Positions 8,411 through 16,613 of a stretch of DNA of 64,000 nucleotides are shown one piece after another. Source of the stretch: Flavobacteriales bacterium. GTDB lineage: Bacteria > Bacteroidota > Bacteroidia > Flavobacteriales_D > Crocinitomicaceae. The stretch lies in NCBI GenBank assembly GCA_947497485.1, contig CANMHB010000009.1, positions 1-64,000 of the forward strand, given 5' to 3'. Positions within the stretch are counted from its first letter, which is position 1, and each line of letters starts with the position of its first letter. The notes under the pieces were generated by a model. It did no database searches, was not told the DNA's origin, and was given only the letters and a program-made list of their open reading frames with translations. Both the position numbers and the translations under genes were made by a program.

Positions 8411-8447
8411 TTAGAAAAAAAAAGCCTAAGTACAATACTTAGGCTTT
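8411..8447 (-). terminator. Intra-operon terminator/attenuator
   Basis: Perfect 12-bp stem AAAGCCTAAGTA/TACTTAGGCTTT (8421-8432 with 8436-8447) with a CAA loop. On the minus strand a T-run follows (A-rich 8411-8420 on plus). It lies after the stop of the binding-protein gene (8464) and 11-20 bases before the ATG of the GH13 gene (8400), so it would reduce but not abolish transcription into the enzymes. Confidence 0.85.
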
Positions 8448-8463
8448 AGTTAACTCAAAAAAC

Positions 8464-9630
8464 TTACTTTTTAATCAACTTACCTGTTCCCGAGCGATTA
8501 CCCGAAATCAATTGATAGATGTAAGTACCAGCTTTCAACTCAGAAATATTCAATGTTGAACTATTACTTCTCATAACAACTTTACCAGCAAGATCACGAA
8601 TAATTACTTCAAATTCTTTCACATCTGAAACAAATGAAATAATATCCTCAGCAGGAACTGGATAAACTGAAGCGTTAAATTTCTCAAGATTGTTAATTCC
8701 TAATCCTGGAGCAACTGAACCACCAAAACTATATTGACCAGTATAACGATTGAAAGAAATTGTATCATATGTTCCAGCAGCAACAGGAATATCAGAACCC
8801 CCTAAGAAAGCTGTATCAGCTGGGAAGTCTGTTCCTCCACCCCAGTTTGTTGCCCAACCACCATTCGCTCTGAATTTCAATACTCCATCAGCAATGGTAT
8901 AGTTATACAAATAATGCGTAATTCCTCCATCCGTGGAAGTCATTGGTACATCAACAGACCAATCATAAGGAGGAACTGCACTTCCGATGATTCCAACAGG
9001 AACCTGAGCAAAGTTATATGCTAATGTGTTTTTGTTGAAAGAAATATTGTAATACCCAACCGTTAGAGGGATATCCGAAGATGCTGGCACTTCCGATGCT
9101 GTTCCACTTGGAAATGCTGATCCACCCCAAAGCGTTGTTGAAGGAGCTGTTCGTTTAATTAATACGTTAGGCTCACCAAAAAAGAAATCGGTTTTAAAAT
9201 AATCTACCCCGTCTAATGTAGCTAATGGCTCAACAGCATTATAACTATTAAACCCACCTGTGAATCCGATTTCATTAAAACCAGTACTCGCTGCAGTAAA
9301 TGAATATTCCAGCGTTGTTGTATTAAAAGAAACATCATAAGTTCCAGCTACACCTGGGATATCGTTTCCGAAACCGCCTAACTCAGCCGTTCCTGAAGGA
9401 AAACCAGCACCACCCCAATTAGTAGCCCAATCACTATCAAGTCTAAATTTAATACCACCATTCGTTGTAATAACAACCCCTGTAGCATCCCACTGAACGC
9501 CATCAGAAGATGTCATCGGGATATCTGGGTCTGTGCCCCAATTTGTAAATTGCCCAACAATTCCCATGGTTTGAGCATAAGAAAGCGTCGCAAATGCAAA
9601 CGCAGAAATTAATGTAAACAGTTTTTTCAT
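8464..9630 (-). CDS. SusE/SusF-like secreted starch-binding protein with T9SS tail
   Basis: 388 aa with signal peptide (MKKLFTLISAFAFATLSYAQ). Three repeats of about 100 residues each combine an opening strand (GIVGQFTNWGTDPDIPM; GFTGGFNSYNAVEPL; GIIGSAVPPYDWSVDVPM) with a middle segment related to KFRxxxxWATNWGG and a closing TYDxISFN strand. This is the SusE/SusF starch-binding layout. The last 70 residues (VYPVPAEDIISF to GKLIKK) are a T9SS sorting domain, so it is a surface protein. It is the first gene of the alpha-glucan operon, with its own promoter facing that of zwf. The terminator behind it suggests much higher levels of this protein than of the enzymes. Confidence 0.8.
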   Translation of the reverse strand: MKKLFTLISAFAFATLSYAQTMGIVGQFTNWGTDPDIPMTSSDGVQWDATGVVITTNGGIKFRLDSDWATNWGGAGFPSGTAELGGFGNDIPGVAGTYDVSFNTTTLEYSFTAASTGFNEIGFTGGFNSYNAVEPLATLDGVDYFKTDFFFGEPNVLIKRTAPSTTLWGGSAFPSGTASEVPASSDIPLTVGYYNISFNKNTLAYNFAQVPVGIIGSAVPPYDWSVDVPMTSTDGGITHYLYNYTIADGVLKFRANGGWATNWGGGTDFPADTAFLGGSDIPVAAGTYDTISFNRYTGQYSFGGSVAPGLGINNLEKFNASVYPVPAEDIISFVSDVKEFEVIIRDLAGKVVMRSNSSTLNISELKAGTYIYQLISGNRSGTGKLIKK

Positions 9631-9645
9631 AATTAATGGTTTTAG

Positions 9646-9666
9646 TTACTTAGTGTCAATATGACG
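9646..9666 (+). promoter_or_regulatory. Operator-like repeat, copy 1
   Basis: TTACTTAGTGTCAATATGACG, 16 bases upstream of the binding-protein ATG, shares the TACTTAGTGT core and a TGAC at the same offset with the copy at 9785-9806. It lies just downstream of the minus-strand promoter candidate at 9669-9698. Confidence 0.4.
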
Positions 9667-9668
9667 TT

Positions 9669-9698
9669 CAAAAGTATTACTTTTTTTCAATATCCAAA
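9669..9698 (-). promoter_or_regulatory. Putative promoter of the alpha-glucan operon
   Basis: On the minus strand, TTTG (9698-9695) precedes TACTTTTG (9676-9669) by 18 bases. This fits the Bacteroidota pattern TTTG plus TAnnTTTG, with a spacer slightly shorter than the usual 19-21. It points toward the gene starting at 9630. Confidence 0.5.
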
Positions 9699-9770
9699 AA
9701 AATATTTAGAAAATTTAATTTTTGTTTTTCAAAAAAGTATTCAATATTGCATCAAATTTTACATCGAAAA

Positions 9771-9802
9771 TTTGGAATTTACACCTACTTAGTGTATTTT
9801 TG
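9771..9802 (+). promoter_or_regulatory. Putative zwf promoter
   Basis: TTTG (9771-9774), a 20-base spacer, then TATTTTTG (9795-9802): a full match to the Bacteroidota housekeeping promoter. Transcription would start near 9809, leaving a very short leader before the ATG at 9818. The box overlaps operator-like repeat copy 2. Confidence 0.65.
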
Positions 9803-9806
9803 ACAC
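9785..9806 (+). promoter_or_regulatory. Operator-like repeat, copy 2
   Basis: CTACTTAGTG followed by TATTTTTGACAC covers the -7 box of zwf. It repeats the core of 9646-9660 and is flanked by small GTGT/ACAC inverted elements. A regulator bound here could control the Entner-Doudoroff and starch operons together; no such regulator is encoded nearby. Confidence 0.4.
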
Positions 9807-9817
9807 AAACTTAATTA

Positions 9818-11302
9818 ATGCAAACAAAAAAGAAATCAAAACACACAGAAGTTTTCGAACCATTTAACATCATCGTTTTTGGTGGTGATGGTGATCTCGC
9901 ATTGAGAAAAATTTATCCAGCACTATTTCATCGACAAATTGATGGTCAATTATTATGCGAATACAATATCGTTGCAATTACTCGAAAAAACCCAAAAGAT
10001 TCATCATTTTTTGATGACTTAACTAAATTCTTGAAGGAAAGTACAAATGAACTTGATATAGACAAAGATATTCATGAGTTCTCATCCAAAATTCAGTTGA
10101 TTGAAGCACCTGAGGCATCCGTTGAAGGCTATAAAAACTTAAGCGAATACGCCTCAAAATACCCAAATTATCAAAATATTTTCTACTTCTCGACTCCGTC
10201 TTCTGCTTTCGGTCCTATTTCAAAAGCACTAAAAGAATCCGGCTTGGTAAACAAAAAAAGTAAGGTTGTACTTGAAAAACCATTGGGCTATAGCTTGGAA
10301 TCATCAAAAAGCATTAACGAAGAGATTACGAAAACATTTACCGAACAACAAATCTATCGAATCGACCACTACCTTGGAAAAGAGACGGTTCAAAACCTTA
10401 TGGTCTTGCGTTTTGCAAACAATCTATTTGAGCGCGCTTGGGACTCAGAGCACATAGACAATATTCAAATTACGGTATCAGAAAGTTTGGGCGTTGAAAA
10501 AAGAGCTTCCTACTATGATAACAGCGGAGCGTTACTCGATATGGTTCAAAATCACTTGTTGCAACTACTTTGTTTGGTAGCAATGGAACCTCCTCATACA
10601 CTTGAAGCAGAAGAAGTGAGAAATGAAAAACTGAAGGTTCTTCGAGCTTTGCGTTTATTTAACAAGAAAACTGTTCAATCGGATACGGTAAAGGGTCAGT
10701 ATACCCGCGGTTTTGCTAACGGAAAAGAAGTTCAATCCTATTTAGAAGACATCGAAAAATTTAATTCCAAAACAGAAACTTTTGTCGCGATAAAAACTTA
10801 TGTCGACAACTGGAGATGGAAAGAAGTGCCATTCTACTTGCGAACTGGAAAACGTATGTTGAAACGCTATTCTGAAATTGTGATTAACTTCAAGGAAGTT
10901 CGACATAACATATTTCCTTCGAAAGAAAAATTGAATAACAATAAGTTAATCATTCGCTTGCAACCTGAAGAACGAATCGAACTTGTTCAGATGACGAAAA
11001 TCCCAGGGCCAGGTGGATATCGTTACAAACCAATTGCTCTGAAATTAGATTACTTAGATTCCTTCAAAGAACGATTTCCTGAAGCTTACGAACGCCTTAT
11101 CATTGATGTCATTCGTGGAAACCAAACCTTGTTTATGAGTCAAAATGAACTTGACGCTGCATGGACTTGGATTGAATCAATCACTTCAAATTGGAAAGCT
11201 AGTGGTCAGACAAATATTCTCTACGAAGCTGGAACTTGGGGTCCTGGTGATGATATTTTAGATGAAGGGAGCACGTGGATCACAAAAACTTGGAAAGAAT
11301 AA
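9818..11302 (+). CDS. zwf: Glucose-6-phosphate 1-dehydrogenase
   Basis: 494 aa, the normal length. It oxidises glucose 6-phosphate to 6-phosphogluconolactone with NADP, the first step of the Entner-Doudoroff and oxidative pentose routes. Visible are the nucleotide-binding motif VFGGDGDLALRKIYPALF (usual form G-A-S-G-D-L), VLEKPLGYSLE, and the active-site signature RIDHYLGKETVQNLMVLRFAN containing the catalytic His. The ATG at 9818 fits the promoter at 9771-9802. It is the first of four overlapping or tightly spaced genes, zwf-pgl-edd-eda. Confidence 0.95.
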   Translation: MQTKKKSKHTEVFEPFNIIVFGGDGDLALRKIYPALFHRQIDGQLLCEYNIVAITRKNPKDSSFFDDLTKFLKESTNELDIDKDIHEFSSKIQLIEAPEASVEGYKNLSEYASKYPNYQNIFYFSTPSSAFGPISKALKESGLVNKKSKVVLEKPLGYSLESSKSINEEITKTFTEQQIYRIDHYLGKETVQNLMVLRFANNLFERAWDSEHIDNIQITVSESLGVEKRASYYDNSGALLDMVQNHLLQLLCLVAMEPPHTLEAEEVRNEKLKVLRALRLFNKKTVQSDTVKGQYTRGFANGKEVQSYLEDIEKFNSKTETFVAIKTYVDNWRWKEVPFYLRTGKRMLKRYSEIVINFKEVRHNIFPSKEKLNNNKLIIRLQPEERIELVQMTKIPGPGGYRYKPIALKLDYLDSFKERFPEAYERLIIDVIRGNQTLFMSQNELDAAWTWIESITSNWKASGQTNILYEAGTWGPGDDILDEGSTWITKTWKE

Positions 11303-11955
11303 TGCTGGTTTTTGAGAATAAACAACTTTTGGAAGATGCCCTGTGTGAGCAAATTAAATCAGATCTTGAGTCTGCAATCAGCCTATATGGTTCTGCTTTC
11401 TTATTGGTTTCAGGAGGATCAACACCAAAAGCGCTTTATGAAAAATTGAATAAATCGGGACTCGATTGGTCAAAAATTACGGTGAGCTTGGTTGATGAGC
11501 GTTTTGTTGATAATACGAGTGCATTCTCGAATGAAAAATTGGTTCGTGAATCATTGCTTGCCAATATGAGCGAGATGAATTTTATCCCAATGGTGTTCGA
11601 TGATTCCAATGAATCAAAAAATTTGGAATTGGCTACAAAAGCATTCGAAAAATTAAACCGATTGGATGTTGTTATTCTCGGAATGGGAGATGATGGGCAT
11701 ACGGCTTCGATTTTCCCAAATGATGAAGAATCTGAACGCGCATTGGAAACGAGTGACAAACTTTGTAGCACAAAAGCTCCTAATGTTCCATTTAATCGAA
11801 TTAGTTGTTCTGCTCAATTTCTTAAATCAGCTAACAAAACCTATCTTTTCTTTACTGGAGAAAATAAATTAAATGTATTCCAAGAGGCTAAATCAAAAAA
11901 TTATCCAATAGCTCATTTTTCAGAACATATTACCGAACTTTATTATACGAATTAA
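11302..11955 (+). CDS. pgl: 6-phosphogluconolactonase
   Basis: 217 aa from the ATG at 11302, which overlaps the zwf stop as TAATG; a longer reading from 11275 is possible but less likely. It hydrolyses 6-phosphogluconolactone to 6-phosphogluconate. DevB/SOL-type motifs are present: LLVSGGSTPKALYEKL, SLVDERFV, and VVILGMGDDGHTASIFPND with the catalytic G-M-G-x-D-G-H-T-A-S stretch. The start overlap implies translational coupling to zwf. Confidence 0.93.
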   Translation: MLVFENKQLLEDALCEQIKSDLESAISLYGSAFLLVSGGSTPKALYEKLNKSGLDWSKITVSLVDERFVDNTSAFSNEKLVRESLLANMSEMNFIPMVFDDSNESKNLELATKAFEKLNRLDVVILGMGDDGHTASIFPNDEESERALETSDKLCSTKAPNVPFNRISCSAQFLKSANKTYLFFTGENKLNVFQEAKSKNYPIAHFSEHITELYYTN

Positions 11956-11960
11956 TAGAA

Positions 11961-13754
11961 ATGAATCAACGAATTATTGAAATAACTCAGCGCATTGTAG
12001 AGCGAAGTAAACCTTCAAGGACTCAATATTTAAAAGATATGAAAGCCGCGAGTGAAGAAGGAGTTACTCGTAAAAATTTACATTGTGGTAATTTGGCTCA
12101 TGCTTTTGCAGGTTGCTCTTCACACGAAAAAACAGAATTGGCCGAAAATGCAACGCCAAATCTTGGAATCATTTCGGCATACAACGATATGCTTTCGGCA
12201 CATAAAACGTATGAAAATTATCCTGAAAAACTGAGAGCTTTTGCAATCAAGCACGGAGCTGTTGCTCAAGTTGCGGGCTGTGTGCCTGCCATGTGTGATG
12301 GTGTAACCCAAGGTCAAGTTGGAATGGAGCTTTCGCTTTTCAGTCGGGATGTGATTGCAATTTCTACGACTATTGGATTGACCCACAACATGTTCGACGC
12401 TGGACTTTACCTAGGAATTTGTGATAAAATTATTCCAGGATTAATGATGGGCGCGCTGCGTTTTGGTCATTTACCTGCTGTTTTTGTTCCCGGGGGACCC
12501 ATGCCATCGGGAATCAGCAATGAAGAAAAAGCCCGAATCAGACAGGAATTTGCGGAAGGTAAAATCGGACGAGCAGAATTACTGAAAGGAGAATCAGATT
12601 CATATCATTCTCCCGGAACTTGTACCTTTTACGGAACAGCCAACAGCAATCAGATGCTGATGGAAATCATGGGCCTACAATTGCCTGGTTCAAGTTTTGT
12701 AAATCCAGGAACTGAATTACGAGAATTATTGAATGAGGAGGCGGTTAAAGTCGCTCGAAACAATTCATTGAAAGGCTTTGCGTATTCACTAGCTAATTTG
12801 TTCGATGAAAAAACAGTCGTAAATGGAATCATTGGTTTACTTGCAACTGGAGGATCAACCAATCATACAATTCATCTAATTGCAATTGCACGAGCTGCAG
12901 GAATAATCATTAATTGGGAAGATATGTCAGACTTATCCGATGTTATTCCTTTATTAACCCGCATGTATCCGAATGGCGCTGCTGATGTAAATCACTTCCA
13001 TGCTTCGGGAGGGATGGCATTTGTGATTCGGACCTTACTCGAAAATGGTTTATTGCATCAAGATGTGCGAACGATTTTAGGAGTAGGTCTGGATAAATAT
13101 ACACAAGAGCCAAAAATCAGAAATCACGAACTTAGTTGGGAAGAAGGTCCGACAGAGAGTTTAAATACGTCAATCATTCGCCCGGTTAATGAGCCTTTTT
13201 CAAAAGATGGCGGAATCAAAATATTAAAAGGAAATATTGGCCGATCAGTCATTAAAACAGCAGCGGTTTCGGAAGAACATTTAATGATTGAAGCTCCAGC
13301 TATTGTTTTTGATGAACAGCAGGATTTAATTTCAGCTTTCAAACGCGGTGAATTAGAAAAGGATTTTGTAGCAGTTCTTCCGTTTCAAGGACCAAAACAA
13401 AATGGAATGCCTGAATTACATCAGTTAACCCCTACTCTCACGGTTTTACAAAAACGAGGTTTCAAAGTGGCTTTGGTTACTGATGGGAGAATGTCTGGTG
13501 CCTCAGGCAAAGTACCTGCGGCGATTCACATGGTCCCGGAAGCGAAAGATGGTGGCGTTATCGGAAAAATTCAAACGGGTGATTTAATTCGATTGGATGC
13601 AAAAACCGGTGAATTAAACTGTATTAGTTCTGATTTAAATAGCAGACCAGGAAGAACGAAAGAAATGAATCAACAAGGATTCGGAAGAGAATTATTTAAT
13701 AACCTTCGTAATCAAGTTACATCGAGTGAAGAAGGCGCATCATTTATTTTATAA
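11961..13754 (+). CDS. edd: Phosphogluconate dehydratase
   Basis: 597 aa, the expected length for 6-phosphogluconate dehydratase of the IlvD/Edd family. It converts 6-phosphogluconate to 2-keto-3-deoxy-6-phosphogluconate and uses an Fe-S cluster. Family features include [86 protein letters not shown] and [18 protein letters not shown]. It starts 5 bases after pgl and is followed 3 bases later by eda. Together they form the committed Entner-Doudoroff pair. Confidence 0.95.
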   Translation: MNQRIIEITQRIVERSKPSRTQYLKDMKAASEEGVTRKNLHCGNLAHAFAGCSSHEKTELAENATPNLGIISAYNDMLSAHKTYENYPEKLRAFAIKHGAVAQVAGCVPAMCDGVTQGQVGMELSLFSRDVIAISTTIGLTHNMFDAGLYLGICDKIIPGLMMGALRFGHLPAVFVPGGPMPSGISNEEKARIRQEFAEGKIGRAELLKGESDSYHSPGTCTFYGTANSNQMLMEIMGLQLPGSSFVNPGTELRELLNEEAVKVARNNSLKGFAYSLANLFDEKTVVNGIIGLLATGGSTNHTIHLIAIARAAGIIINWEDMSDLSDVIPLLTRMYPNGAADVNHFHASGGMAFVIRTLLENGLLHQDVRTILGVGLDKYTQEPKIRNHELSWEEGPTESLNTSIIRPVNEPFSKDGGIKILKGNIGRSVIKTAAVSEEHLMIEAPAIVFDEQQDLISAFKRGELEKDFVAVLPFQGPKQNGMPELHQLTPTLTVLQKRGFKVALVTDGRMSGASGKVPAAIHMVPEAKDGGVIGKIQTGDLIRLDAKTGELNCISSDLNSRPGRTKEMNQQGFGRELFNNLRNQVTSSEEGASFIL

Positions 13755-13757
13755 ACT

Positions 13758-14321
13758 ATGATTCAAAACGGAATACACTCCATTTTAAAAAACAATCCTG
13801 TAATACCAGTTGCAACAATCAATAACGCCGGAGATATTGACAATCAAATCAAGAAAATTCAATCGGCAGGTATAAAATGTATTGAAGTGACTTTGCGCAC
13901 GGACTTTGCTCTTGAGGCACTAAGAATTCTTAAATCGCAGAACATTCCCGATTTCAGTGTTGGTGTTGGTACGGTAATTCATCCAGATCAAATAAACAAA
14001 GTAAAAGATATCGGAGTTGATTTCATTGTTTCCCCAGGTTTAACACCAAAATTAGCACAGCATTTAAAACAAGCAGATATTGCGTTTATTCCGGGAGTTT
14101 CTACCGTAAGTGATATCATGAAAGGTTTGGAAGAAGGATTCACTTTTTTTAAATTTTTCCCTGCAAATTTATTTGGTGGAATCAATGCCTTAAAAACCTA
14201 TGGTCAACTTTTTCCGCAAGTTACTTTTTGTCCAACCGGTGGAATTTCAGAACAAACATTCAAAGATTATTTAGAAGAACCAAATATTATTTCAGTTGGC
14301 GGATCTTGGATGTTGAAGTGA
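13758..14321 (+). CDS. eda: KDPG/KHG aldolase
   Basis: 187 aa, somewhat shorter than the usual 200-215 but complete in its motifs. It cleaves 2-keto-3-deoxy-6-phosphogluconate to pyruvate and glyceraldehyde 3-phosphate. Visible are CIEVTLRTDFALEALR (with the catalytic Glu), VGVGTVIHPDQINK, FIVSPGLTPKLAQH, FIPGVSTVSDIMKGLEEG, FFKFFPANLFGG (Schiff-base Lys) and FCPTGGISEQT. It completes the Entner-Doudoroff operon. Confidence 0.94.
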   Translation: MIQNGIHSILKNNPVIPVATINNAGDIDNQIKKIQSAGIKCIEVTLRTDFALEALRILKSQNIPDFSVGVGTVIHPDQINKVKDIGVDFIVSPGLTPKLAQHLKQADIAFIPGVSTVSDIMKGLEEGFTFFKFFPANLFGGINALKTYGQLFPQVTFCPTGGISEQTFKDYLEEPNIISVGGSWMLK

Positions 14322-14371
14322 ACTAAATTTTCCTTCTAATATTTAACTATCTCCGTTTTTTGAAAGACCAT

Positions 14372-14491
14372 TTATTTTATAATGGTTATCATCCCATTGG
14401 AACTTTCAGTTAAATTATCCTTGTATTCAATTATAAAATAATAAGACCCAACTGGCATTTTTTCATTGTTTAAGGTAAATCCTTTTTCGAA
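14372..14491 (-). pseudogene. Remnant of a CHU_C-type gliding-associated C-terminal domain
   Basis: On the minus strand a 40-codon open stretch, bounded upstream by a TAG, reads FEKGFTLNNEKMPVGSYYFI followed by IEYKDN and NGMITIIK, then a stop. This is the end of the CHU_C (gliding motility-associated C-terminal, type B T9SS) domain, with its usual LPVGTYYYIIE segment. No start and no upstream domain are present, so it is a decayed gene tail left in the 250-base gap between eda and the glycan-binding protein gene. Confidence 0.6.
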
Positions 14492-14520
14492 CTATGTATT
14501 TCAAATTATTATTAAATAGA

Positions 14521-14542
14521 AAAAGGGGACTACTCCCCTTTT
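14521..14542 (-). terminator. Bidirectional-looking terminator
   Basis: Perfect 9-bp stem AAAAGGGGA/TCCCCTTTT (14521-14529 with 14534-14542) and a 4-base loop, 27 bases after the stop of the 659-aa gene. A/T runs on both sides mean that it can also stop transcription coming from eda. Confidence 0.85.
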
Positions 14543-14568
14543 CCGATTGATCACTAAGCTGATTAAAA

Positions 14569-16548
14569 CTATTCTTTAATCATTGTTTTGAATATTTTTC
14601 CATTCTCTGATTCTAGACTAATTAAGTAGATTCCCGCAGGCACACTTGCAATATCCAAGGAATATTGTTTAGAACCAATGTATTTGGACAATATCTCAGA
14701 ACCATTCATATTTGAGATTGTAACTCTGTTCAAAATAGTTTCTGACGAAATGTTTATAAAATTTGTAGAAGGGTTAGGGTAGATACTAGCATCTAATCCA
14801 ATTTCATCAATTCCAGATAAACAAGCATCACAACTCGCAAAACATACCACAGGTAAAACGGCATCTGCAGAAACTTCATAATAACGGTTAACAAAACCAT
14901 CATTTATTGTATCTGTACAAGATTCTCCTCCGTTGAATTCTTCAAAAGCATTCCAACCATCAATTGTATATTTGTATTGAATTGGTCCAACAGCAATAGG
15001 TAAAGTTACCTCCCAAATTCCATTTCCAGCATTTGTCATTGGGTTACAAGTTCCACACCAACCGTTGAAATCGCCGTTTAAATAAACACCTTGGGCAATT
15101 GTTCCATTATATGTAGACATATCAACTTTAAAAGTAATATTTGGATCTGCAACAACAACAGGTTGTGTTTTTTCATAGATAAATCTCCACCAACCTACTC
15201 CAAAATTAATATCTGCCGTAAGTGTATTATTATTGTTTGACAATGCGATGATATATGTAATTGAGGATGGCGCATTTGCTGGATTAGACAATTCTCCAGC
15301 GTTATTTACTTTTGCCAAACCAATATGAGCACCTACACCAATTGTTGTTAATTCACCTGTTGCAGAATTATAACTGTACGTGTAAGGCGCATTCGTAGTT
15401 CCATCATGCGGAGCAACAGGCGCACCACATCCTTCTGGATTAGCACCTTGCCATGCTTCTAACCAAGTACTACCATCCATATAGTGTGTCATTGTTCCAT
15501 TCAATTCAAATTTAATTGAGTCGTCGAACAAACAAGCTCTTGTCGTTACATCTGCTAATGAATTTGACCACCAAGATCCATTTCCTTGTCCAGGACCAAC
15601 CGCTAGAGAACCTGCGTCAGACTTCAACTTCCAAGTACCTACCAATTCAGGAGAAACAGATAAACAAGGGTCACAACTATTGAAACAAACCGTAGGTAAT
15701 GTAACATCTGAATTAAATTGTAAGTATCTGTTAAAATAATTATCGTTTATTGGATCTATACAAGATTCTCCTCCCGTAAATTCTTCTTGGGCATTCCAAC
15801 CATCAATTGTGAATTTATATTCAATGCTACCTGAAGGTATTGGTAATGTTGTTTGCCAAATTCCATTTCCCATATCAGTCATTGGGTTACAACTTCCACA
15901 CCAACCATTAAAAGATCCATTTACAAAAACACCTGTAGTGATAGGTCCTGTGTAGTTTGACATATTAACCTTAAAAGTTACATTTGGATTAGCCATAACC
16001 CAAATACTTGATTTAACATATGTATAATGCCACCATCCAACGCCAAAATTGATATCAACATTCATTGTATCCGTATTGGCTGAAAAATTTACCAAGTAGG
16101 TAATTGAACTTGGAGCACCTGCTGGACTAGTCAATTCTCCACCATTATAGACTTTTGCCAAACCTAAATGTGCACCAACACCATTAACTGTTAACTCTCC
16201 TGTTCCACTGTTATAGCTGTAAGTATACGGCGCATTTGTAACTCCGTCATGCGGGGCAACTGGGGTTCCGCAACCAGCGGCATTAGCTCCTTGCCATGTT
16301 TCAATCCAAGTTGAACCATCCATATAATGAGTCATTGCACCACCTGCGGCAAAAGTAATTGAGTCATCGAACAAGCATGATCGAGTCGCAACATCAGCCA
16401 TTGAAGTGGAATACCACGATCCATCATTTTGATTTGGACCAACTTTCAAAGCTCCAGCTATTGGAGCCAATCTCCATGTTCCTTCAATTTGGGAAAAACC
16501 AACAACTGACAGGAATAAGAAAAGAATAAAAAAGTACTGTTTTTTCAT
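14569..16548 (-). CDS. T9SS-secreted protein with tandem glycan-binding-like modules
   Basis: 659 aa. After the signal peptide (1-19) come two copies of a unit of about 270 residues. Each opens with an unnamed beta domain (GTWRLAP... / GTWKLKS..., containing LFDDSI, MTHYMDGSTW and APYTYSYNS). Each closes with a CBM20/48-like domain (ITFKVDMSTYNG, VYLNGDFNGWCGTCNPM, YKYTIDGWNAFEEFNGGESC). A type A T9SS tail (IYPNPSTNFINIS to the end) anchors or secretes it. It lies downstream of the GH16 and GH3 genes, so beta-glucan binding is the best guess. It has its own promoter at 16570-16601 and a terminator behind it. Confidence 0.75.
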   Translation of the reverse strand: MKKQYFFILFLFLSVVGFSQIEGTWRLAPIAGALKVGPNQNDGSWYSTSMADVATRSCLFDDSITFAAGGAMTHYMDGSTWIETWQGANAAGCGTPVAPHDGVTNAPYTYSYNSGTGELTVNGVGAHLGLAKVYNGGELTSPAGAPSSITYLVNFSANTDTMNVDINFGVGWWHYTYVKSSIWVMANPNVTFKVNMSNYTGPITTGVFVNGSFNGWCGSCNPMTDMGNGIWQTTLPIPSGSIEYKFTIDGWNAQEEFTGGESCIDPINDNYFNRYLQFNSDVTLPTVCFNSCDPCLSVSPELVGTWKLKSDAGSLAVGPGQGNGSWWSNSLADVTTRACLFDDSIKFELNGTMTHYMDGSTWLEAWQGANPEGCGAPVAPHDGTTNAPYTYSYNSATGELTTIGVGAHIGLAKVNNAGELSNPANAPSSITYIIALSNNNNTLTADINFGVGWWRFIYEKTQPVVVADPNITFKVDMSTYNGTIAQGVYLNGDFNGWCGTCNPMTNAGNGIWEVTLPIAVGPIQYKYTIDGWNAFEEFNGGESCTDTINDGFVNRYYEVSADAVLPVVCFASCDACLSGIDEIGLDASIYPNPSTNFINISSETILNRVTISNMNGSEILSKYIGSKQYSLDIASVPAGIYLISLESENGKIFKTMIKE

Positions 16549-16569
16549 AGTTTAAAGATTAATTGAGGT

Positions 16570-16601
16570 TAAATATAGTATTTATTACAATAAGTAACAA
16601 A
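16570..16601 (-). promoter_or_regulatory. Putative promoter of the tandem glycan-binding gene
   Basis: On the minus strand, TTTG (16601-16598), a 20-base spacer, then TATATTTA (16577-16570), one mismatch from TAnnTTTG. It ends 21 bases before the ATG at 16548, so the gene can be transcribed independently of the upstream operon. Confidence 0.5.
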
Positions 16602-16613
16602 TTTTTTAAAAAA

